The notes under the pieces: model-generated | The model's database searches: none | What the model was told of the DNA's origin: nothing | What the model saw: the letters and a program-made list of their open reading frames with translations, nothing else | Source: Paracoccaceae bacterium | Lineage (GTDB): Bacteria; Pseudomonadota; Alphaproteobacteria; Rhodobacterales; Rhodobacteraceae | Length of the DNA stretch: 32,373 nt | Reading direction: 5' to 3' | NCBI GenBank assembly: GCA_030065075.1 | Contig: JASJDQ010000026.1 | Coordinates: 1 to 32,373 of the forward strand | Shown: positions 27,085-32,373 of the stretch, piece by piece | Position numbering within the stretch: the first letter of the stretch is position 1 | How the letters are laid out: every line of letters begins with the position of its first letter | Position numbers and translations under genes: made by a program

Positions 27085-28677
27085 GTGGGAAAGAGACTCG
27101 CAAGTAAAATAAAAAGTACATCGGCAGTTGCCGCACTTGCGTTGGGGTCAACGTTCTCGACCGCGGCCATTGCGGATCAGGTCACACTGAAATCTGCGGA
27201 CGGTACCGTGAACCTGGTCGGCGAATTCGTCGACTTCAAAGATGACAACTATATCATCCGCACCGCTCTTGGCGATCTTCGGATCAGTGCCAGCCGCGTG
27301 CGCTGCGAAGGCGCCGCCTGCCCGACCTTTGACAACGTCGCGGCAGATGTGTCCATCACCGGTTCGGACACAATCGGCCTGGGCATGATGCCACTCTTGA
27401 TGACTGGCTTCGCTGCCACCATGGATGCGGATGCCGAACTGACCAACACCGGCGATGGCCAGACACTGGCGACGCTTGTCGGCGACGGTGGCTTCGGGGA
27501 CGAGATCGGCTCTTACCTGGTGTCGGCAACTTCCGACAACGAAGCCTTCCAGGCTCTGCTTGATGGCTATGCAACCGTTGGCATGTCGTCGCGCCGGATC
27601 ACCAAGGACGAAGCGCGCGCGCTACGCGCGGCGGGTGCCGGCAACATGGTAAGCCCGGATCAGGAACGCATCGTCGCCGTTGACAGCATGGTCGTCGTTA
27701 CGCATCCCGACAACCCCGTCGGGGAATTGACGATTGATCAGCTGCGCGAGATCTTCTCCGGACAGATCAGCAACTGGAAAGAACTGGGCGGTCGCGACAA
27801 GAAGATCAACGTGATTGCAAGCCCCGAAGGCTCGGCAAGCCACGAGTTCTTCATGAGCTATCTTTTTGACGGTGAGACGCCAGCTTTCCAACCCGCCGGT
27901 GTTGCGACGGATGACCAGCATGCGGCGAACACGGTCTATCGTGACGCCAATGCCATCGGCTATGTCGGATACGCATTCCAGCGCGGCGCAAAGCCGATCA
28001 CGGTTGTCAACGAATGCGGCATCCCGACGACCCCGGACGCCTTCTCGGCCAAGACCGAGGAATATGCGCTGAACCGCCGCATGTATCTCTACAACCGTGC
28101 GGACAACCTGGACGAACGAAGCCGCGCCTTCCTGGACTTCGCGATCTCTGACCAGGCGGACGGTGTGATCGGCAAGTCCGGCTTCATCGATCTGGGCATT
28201 GCGCGCCGGACACAGGACACCGTTGATGGACGCGTGGCATCGCTCAAGGCTGAAGCCGAGGCTTATGACGCGGACTTCGAAGCCGGTGTCGTGCAAGAGA
28301 TGCTGGACGAGATGGTCAAGCATGACCGCCTGTCGACAACGTTCCGGTTCCGCACCGGGTCGTCCAGGATCGACGAGCGCGGCAAGCTCGATATGCAGCG
28401 CCTGATCAATTACCTCGAAGACGCACCTGACGGCACGAAGGTCACCTTCGTGGGCTTCACCGACAGTGTTGGCGCTTTCGAGGCGAACCGCCGTCTGTCT
28501 CTGGGTCGCGCTGGCGCCGTGATGGACGAGGTGCGGAAATCTGCAGGTGACCGCATCGCTCATGTGGAGCTGGCTACGGCAGGCTTCGGCGAGGTTGCAC
28601 CTTCGGCGTGTAACGTGACTGAGCGCGGCAAGGCGATCAACCGCCGGGTCGAGGTTTGGATCTCGGAGGAGTCGTAA
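27085..28677 (+). CDS. PstS-like substrate-binding domain fused to an OmpA peptidoglycan-binding domain
   Basis: A 530-aa exported protein. The GTG start at 27085 has GGAG eight bases upstream and gives a clean signal peptide (GKRLASKIKSTSAVAALALG, cut near AIA-DQ); an ATG at 27028 would add 19 awkward residues. After a small beta domain (VTLKSADGTVNLVGEF, with a Cys pair in VRCEGAACP) comes a PstS/SBP-type phosphate-binding fold: ITGSDTIGLGMMPLL, YATVGMSSRRITKDEA, IDQLREIFSGQISNWKELGG and ASPEGSASHEFFMSYLF. The C-terminal OmpA domain (about 430-528) has Asp460 (FTDSVG) and Arg475 (LSLGRA), spaced as in the diaminopimelate-binding pair of Acinetobacter OmpA, and ends NRRVEVWI. It should sit in the periplasm, bound to peptidoglycan. 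Confidence 0.9.
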   Translation: MGKRLASKIKSTSAVAALALGSTFSTAAIADQVTLKSADGTVNLVGEFVDFKDDNYIIRTALGDLRISASRVRCEGAACPTFDNVAADVSITGSDTIGLGMMPLLMTGFAATMDADAELTNTGDGQTLATLVGDGGFGDEIGSYLVSATSDNEAFQALLDGYATVGMSSRRITKDEARALRAAGAGNMVSPDQERIVAVDSMVVVTHPDNPVGELTIDQLREIFSGQISNWKELGGRDKKINVIASPEGSASHEFFMSYLFDGETPAFQPAGVATDDQHAANTVYRDANAIGYVGYAFQRGAKPITVVNECGIPTTPDAFSAKTEEYALNRRMYLYNRADNLDERSRAFLDFAISDQADGVIGKSGFIDLGIARRTQDTVDGRVASLKAEAEAYDADFEAGVVQEMLDEMVKHDRLSTTFRFRTGSSRIDERGKLDMQRLINYLEDAPDGTKVTFVGFTDSVGAFEANRRLSLGRAGAVMDEVRKSAGDRIAHVELATAGFGEVAPSACNVTERGKAINRRVEVWISEES

Positions 28678-28686
28678 GCTTGACGC

Positions 28687-28715
28687 GATGCTTGTCCCAT
28701 CATTGGGCAAGCATC
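28687..28715. other. Hairpin between the PstS-OmpA gene and the PilJ-like gene
   Basis: GATGCTTG (28687-28694) pairs with CAAGCATC (28708-28715), and CCCA (28696-28699) pairs with TGGG (28704-28707), with one bulged T. No T run follows, so it is not a normal terminator; it may be a processing or mRNA-stability site in a shared transcript. The rest of this 130-base gap shows nothing else beyond the AGGA ribosome-binding site of the next gene. Confidence 0.5.
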
Positions 28716-28807
28716 GCCGAACGCCGACGCGCCTATGTCGAGAGCGCTCTGAACCAAAGTCAGATCGGGGCGCCCTCACTCACCACACACCTATGTAGGA
28801 ACCCAAA

Positions 28808-30235
28808 ATGAGAACCGAACACCTCATCAAAGGAGCGCTATTCGCGGCCGCCACGCTTTGCGCAGGATTCGTTCCACAAAGCGGTCTTGCCCAAAGCAAC
28901 CTGACGACTGGCTCCGAGCAAGTCTTCGACGGCTCCAAAGCGCGGGTTAATCACTCTAGCAAGCTCAGGATGCTTTCTCAGAAGGTTGGCTCTGCCAGCT
29001 GTCGCCTGAATGCCGGTATCGGCGTGGAGGCGGCAAAGGAAGAGCTTCAGAACTCCCGGGTCGAATTCAATACGATCATGAACGGCCTCGAGAATGGCAG
29101 CATGGCATTGGGAATTCCATCGGCCGAGAAAAGCCGCGTTGTGCTGAAATCGATCAAAGCGGTCAAAGACGCGTGGAAACCAATCGACGATGCCGCCCAA
29201 ACGCTGGTCTCGAGCGGCGGGAACGCGGATGCAGCCCAAATCATCGCCAACGAGAATCTGAAACTGCTCGAAGCAACGATGATCCTCTCATCCGATCTGT
29301 CGGGGCGGTACTCGAACCCGCACGAACTGACGCAGGCAGACGCCATGGCGCTCAATATCGCCGGCCGTCAGCGCATGTTGGGTCATCGCATTGCGAAGGA
29401 AGTTTGCGATATCGCCACGCAGAACACTGCAAGCACCGACGGATTGGGCCAGAGCCTTGACATGTACTCCATCTCGCTGACCGCCTTGCGGGACGGCATG
29501 GTGGATGCGGGCGTCAACCCGCCGCCCAACGATGTCGTTCGGGAAGAACTGGCCGCTGTCAGCGAAGTCTGGACGGCGAGCAAGCCTGTTCTGGATGCAA
29601 TCCGTGGCGGCATGCAGCCGTCCAGCGAGAACGTCGAGGCAATGGCCCAGGTCTCGTCGGCACTGATGACCGACATGAACAATGTCGTGACGCTCTACAT
29701 GCTTGCAACGCCGGGTCAGGAGGACGTCTACCGCGTGCCTCTCAGGGCCTATGCAGAGCAGCAGCTTTCCAAATGGCTGGAAAACGATGGGCTGATCAGC
29801 GCCATTCGTGCGCAAAACGAGGCGCACCGTGGACTAAGCCAAGCGGACATCGACCAACTCGACAAAGACTGGCGCGCCCAGCGCAAGCAGGACGACAAGC
29901 CGTTGATCGATCGTTTGCTGAGCCAACCGGCCTCGGCCTGGCTGCGGGACCAGCAAGCCCAGACGGCCAGCTTCGTGACGGAAGTCTTCGCCATGGACAA
30001 TCACGGTCTGAACGTCGCGCAAAGCGTCGAGACGTCGGACTACTGGCAGGGCGACGAAGCCAAATGGCAAAAGACCTTCGGCAACGGCTCGGGCGACATC
30101 CACATAAGCGAAGTGGAATTCGACGAAAGCACCGGGTCTTACCAGTCGCAGGTCTCGATGCCTGTCACCGATCCGGCGACCGGCGAAATGATCGGCGCCA
30201 TCACCTTCGGCATCAACGTCCAGTCGCTGCTTTAA
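28808..30235 (+). CDS. Exported protein with two PilJ-type sensor domains and a Cache-like tail
   Basis: A 475-aa protein with a signal peptide (LIKGALFAAATLCAGFVPQS, cut near LAQ-SN). Two helical repeats of the PilJ N-terminal type follow: RVNHSSKLRMLSQKVGSASC at about 47-66 and ALNIAGRQRMLGHRIAKEVC at about 180-199, both with the R-M-L-S/G-Q/H-R/K core and a Cys at the same place. The end (about 320-475) contains SYQSQVSMPVTDPATGEMIG and AITFGINVQSL, like the last strands of a Cache/PDC sensor domain. PilJ-type domains normally sit in membrane chemoreceptors; here no membrane helix, HAMP or signalling domain follows, so it appears to be a free periplasmic sensor. It lies 130 bases after the PstS-OmpA gene, same strand. 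Confidence 0.88.
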   Translation: MRTEHLIKGALFAAATLCAGFVPQSGLAQSNLTTGSEQVFDGSKARVNHSSKLRMLSQKVGSASCRLNAGIGVEAAKEELQNSRVEFNTIMNGLENGSMALGIPSAEKSRVVLKSIKAVKDAWKPIDDAAQTLVSSGGNADAAQIIANENLKLLEATMILSSDLSGRYSNPHELTQADAMALNIAGRQRMLGHRIAKEVCDIATQNTASTDGLGQSLDMYSISLTALRDGMVDAGVNPPPNDVVREELAAVSEVWTASKPVLDAIRGGMQPSSENVEAMAQVSSALMTDMNNVVTLYMLATPGQEDVYRVPLRAYAEQQLSKWLENDGLISAIRAQNEAHRGLSQADIDQLDKDWRAQRKQDDKPLIDRLLSQPASAWLRDQQAQTASFVTEVFAMDNHGLNVAQSVETSDYWQGDEAKWQKTFGNGSGDIHISEVEFDESTGSYQSQVSMPVTDPATGEMIGAITFGINVQSLL

Positions 30236-30260
30236 GAGGCTGGGCAGGATCGAAAATCAA

Positions 30261-30282
30261 GGCCACGCTTTCGGGCGTGGCC
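30261..30282. terminator. Bidirectional intrinsic terminator
   Basis: GGCCACGC (30261-30268) and GCGTGGCC (30275-30282) form a perfect 8-bp stem with a 6-base loop (TTTCGG) in the 71-base gap between two convergent genes. On the minus strand it is followed by TTGATTTT, which suits the 621-aa gene. On the plus strand the tail CTATTCTG is poorer. It probably ends both transcripts. Confidence 0.75.
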
Positions 30283-30306
30283 CTATTCTGCTTCAGAAGC
30301 GCTTCG

Positions 30307-32172
30307 CTATGCATGTTTCTTGATGATGTGAGAGGTTCGTTCGTCGAAGACCTGAAGCTTTTTCTTGTGTTGGCGCACATTGTACCACAAGCGAAGCAAG
30401 GCGATCGTCGTCGAACAGGCAAATACGAAGGCCTTGTGTTCGTCTTCCGTGGTCGCGTAGGTGCGCAGTGAAAGTAACCCCTCCGGCAAATCGGCCATGG
30501 AAAATGGAACATAGGGTTTCGCCACTGCGGCGAGTTCCTTGTAGTAGGGTTTCGACAGAAAATAGGCGAGGTAACCGCCGTAGTACGCCAGCGCAATCGT
30601 TTCGATAAAATGCTGAAACGAATGCGAGCGCAAAATATCGCTTTGTATTTCAACAAGATGAGAGCTGCTGACGCTTTGCATTTCGCTGTCGAGCGACAAA
30701 AGCTGGTTCTGATAGTTGCGGTTCAACCGGTCATATCGTTCCCCTACCCGGGCGATGAAATCGTAGGTTGGGTACAGCCGGCGCCTGACGAACTCGTCAT
30801 AGGGCTGCCACCCCTCGATACGATTGACGAACAGATCATCCACTTGACGCTGGAATTGCTCGGACCTGAATTTTGCACGGTAGATTCGATAGGGAAGATG
30901 GCCAACTATGTCATTTCCGATACGGTCCATCTCGCCTTTCAGGGCGGCCAAACGATCACGGGCACGGGCGATTTCTTCCTCCTTGTGGCGAACTTCCATG
31001 GTCTGGTTCTGGAAGCGTTCGTCGAGCTCGCCACCGATACGCCTGATTTCGTTGCTTGCTCGCTTGATTTTTTCCAGATCGCGAAGCGCCAATAGCCGAA
31101 GGCATCCCATGGAATTGATCCGTCGGACCACACGACCGATTTGCCAGCGGTTGCTCTCGCTCACCGCAATTGCAAAGTAGAGAGGAATGGGGTCTGTCTT
31201 TTCGTTGGCCGTCGAATTGAAGGGTCTGGCACCTAGCGGCGAGACATAGACTGCTCGGTTCCGAAAAATCGTACAAGCTACCAATTCGGTATACTTCATC
31301 CCAAGCTGCCCAAAACGCACGATTGGCAAGACGGCATTCAGACCCTCGGCCTTTGTCTCTGGCGTTGCATAGGGCTCTTCAATGGCCACGATGTTCTGCG
31401 GACGTATTGGATCGGACGGTGTGCTTTGCCACCCGGGATCCTGACTGTCGATCAATGCTCCCCGAAAGTCGGCAAAGATCTCGACCCGGCTGTTGCCATC
31501 GGTATGCCAACGGCTTGTGTCAAAGATCGAATTGGCAAAAAGAGTTCGATAGAGCACCTCCCAAAGCGTGGTCCGCATATATTCGACTGCCGCACGGAAT
31601 TCGGATGAGTCCTCTGGGCGATCATCGTCCAACCCGCGTGCGTAGGACTTCATATGCTGCTGCAAGGTTTGGCAAAACTCGACATCTCCACTGGAGATCC
31701 GAACAACGCGGTCACTTTCGGGATCGTTTCGCAACCTTCCAGGCTTCGAAAGATCAACAATGACCGTCGAAGTAAAATGGTCGCTATGGTCGCTGACAAG
31801 TACCTTTACCAAAACTCCATCGACCGAGAAGAACAAACTCTTGGTACCAGAAAACTCTGTCTGCCTTCGGGCTTCCGCGACAATGTGAGCGTCGCCCGGG
31901 TGGATCAATTCTGATGGCAGGTTATCGACAATGGATTTGAACAGATCCCTCGCAAAATTCTCGATCGCAATCTCGCTTTGCAGATCGCGGTATTCCTTCT
32001 GACCGTTCGTCAGTTCTGTCTCGACGACGTTGTCGCTTTCGGATTGCTCAACAATGTACCCAAGGTGCCACGAAAATGAGGGCGCCCCGACGGCGAAAGT
32101 TCCCCGTTTGTGCGCTTCGCGCTGCATCCTGACGTATTGAGGCGAATATCTTGGATTGAATTCTCCGTTCAC
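30307..32172 (-). CDS. Large coiled-coil protein with C-terminal membrane segments, unknown function
   Basis: A protein of about 621 aa. The GTG at 32172 is preferred over the TTG at 32178, since a GAGAGGG Shine-Dalgarno stretch is 7 bases before it. The N-terminal half (to about 350) is soluble alpha/beta, without a motif I know (SLFFSVDGVLVKVLVSDHSD; FADFRGALIDSQDPGWQSTP). A coiled coil follows at about 370-520 (ELDERFQNQTMEVRHKEEEI; KFRSEQFQRQVDDLFVNRIE). Two hydrophobic segments lie near the end (FIETIALAYYGGYLAYFLS; KAFVFACSTTIALLRLWYNV), then a basic tail (QHKKKLQ). The plan of coiled coil plus late membrane helices recalls DUF3422-type proteins, but I cannot claim homology. It is lower in GC than the core genes and sits right beside tRNA-Thr. 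Confidence 0.8.
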   Translation of the reverse strand: MNGEFNPRYSPQYVRMQREAHKRGTFAVGAPSFSWHLGYIVEQSESDNVVETELTNGQKEYRDLQSEIAIENFARDLFKSIVDNLPSELIHPGDAHIVAEARRQTEFSGTKSLFFSVDGVLVKVLVSDHSDHFTSTVIVDLSKPGRLRNDPESDRVVRISSGDVEFCQTLQQHMKSYARGLDDDRPEDSSEFRAAVEYMRTTLWEVLYRTLFANSIFDTSRWHTDGNSRVEIFADFRGALIDSQDPGWQSTPSDPIRPQNIVAIEEPYATPETKAEGLNAVLPIVRFGQLGMKYTELVACTIFRNRAVYVSPLGARPFNSTANEKTDPIPLYFAIAVSESNRWQIGRVVRRINSMGCLRLLALRDLEKIKRASNEIRRIGGELDERFQNQTMEVRHKEEEIARARDRLAALKGEMDRIGNDIVGHLPYRIYRAKFRSEQFQRQVDDLFVNRIEGWQPYDEFVRRRLYPTYDFIARVGERYDRLNRNYQNQLLSLDSEMQSVSSSHLVEIQSDILRSHSFQHFIETIALAYYGGYLAYFLSKPYYKELAAVAKPYVPFSMADLPEGLLSLRTYATTEDEHKAFVFACSTTIALLRLWYNVRQHKKKLQVFDERTSHIIKKHA

Positions 32173-32294
32173 TTGCAAACCCTCTCATTACAAACAACCT
32201 ATCCGAGTTTGCAGATCAAAGTTGCACAGTCAACGATTTCGTCGAGCGTGCAAATCTGGAAAAGCGGTGGGAGTTAGGCAAGTGAGCTTGTGAA

Positions 32295-32370
32295 TGGTGC
32301 CCCCACACGGACTCGAACCGCGGACCTACTGATTACAAATCAGTTGCTCTACCAGCTGAGCTATAGGGGC
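32295..32370 (-). tRNA. tRNA-Thr (anticodon UGU)
   Basis: Read on the minus strand, a complete cloverleaf is seen. The acceptor stem is GCCCCTA with TGGGGGC. The D arm is GCTC..GAGC, the anticodon stem is ACTGA/TCAGT with loop TTTGTAA giving anticodon TGT, and the T arm is CGCGG-TTCGAGT-CCGTG. The discriminator A is followed by an encoded CCA (32295-32297). The length is 76 with CCA. Its 3' end faces the 621-aa gene; 122 bases separate them, with no other gene. Confidence 0.97.
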
Positions 32371-32373
32371 ACG

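Noticed and set aside
32179-32294. Attachment-site repeat of the tRNA-Thr 3' end
   Set aside because: No second copy of the tRNA 3' sequence was found by eye within the window, and there is no integrase gene, so an att site is not annotated.

Overview
The window looks like chromosomal DNA of a marine-type alphaproteobacterium of the family Rhodobacteraceae (Roseobacter group). This rests on the high GC content, the heterotetrameric sarcosine oxidase genes, the ccmI-ruvX-DUF1289 string and the alphaproteobacterial form of MutL. The placement is inferred from gene content and protein character, not from a search. The window is gene-dense, with many ATGA/GTGA stop-start overlaps.

Positions 1-4778 (minus strand) hold a sarcosine oxidase operon, soxB > 109-aa unknown > small membrane protein > soxD > soxA, with soxA running off the left edge. 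The usual soxB-soxD adjacency is broken by about 1.1 kb. Positions 4954-6880 (plus) carry ccmI, ruvX and a DUF1289 gene, each overlapping the next by 4 bases. Positions 6905-13049 (minus) carry tyrS, yebC, a LysE-type exporter, mutL, rmuC and a small Cys-rich gene; the inner members are translationally coupled. anmK (plus) and lon (minus) converge on a strong shared terminator at about 14213-14246. Positions 16991-20964 (plus) carry a small membrane protein, then a coupled chain: nucleoside hydrolase, unknown 206-aa protein, GNAT acetyltransferase, SelO AMPylase.

The right third (21108-32172) is the most unusual part. A tight operon encodes a transmembrane Ser/Thr kinase with an extracytoplasmic PDZ-like region, an FHA protein, a PP2C phosphatase, and a protein that aligns with bacterial dynamin-like GTPases but has lost its P-loop lysine. 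Next come a convergent exported protein, then two exported proteins in the same direction as the kinase: a PstS-like domain fused to an OmpA peptidoglycan-binding domain, and a soluble protein with two PilJ-type domains plus a Cache-like tail. A 621-aa coiled-coil, membrane-anchored protein of unknown family lies between these and a complete tRNA-Thr(UGU). No type VI secretion structural gene is present, although kinase/FHA/PP2C trios often accompany that machine. My reading is a phospho-signalling system that links an envelope sensor to a cytoplasmic FHA/pseudo-GTPase output. The domain calls are well supported; the system-level function is inference.

No CRISPR array, insertion sequence, rRNA or prophage was seen.
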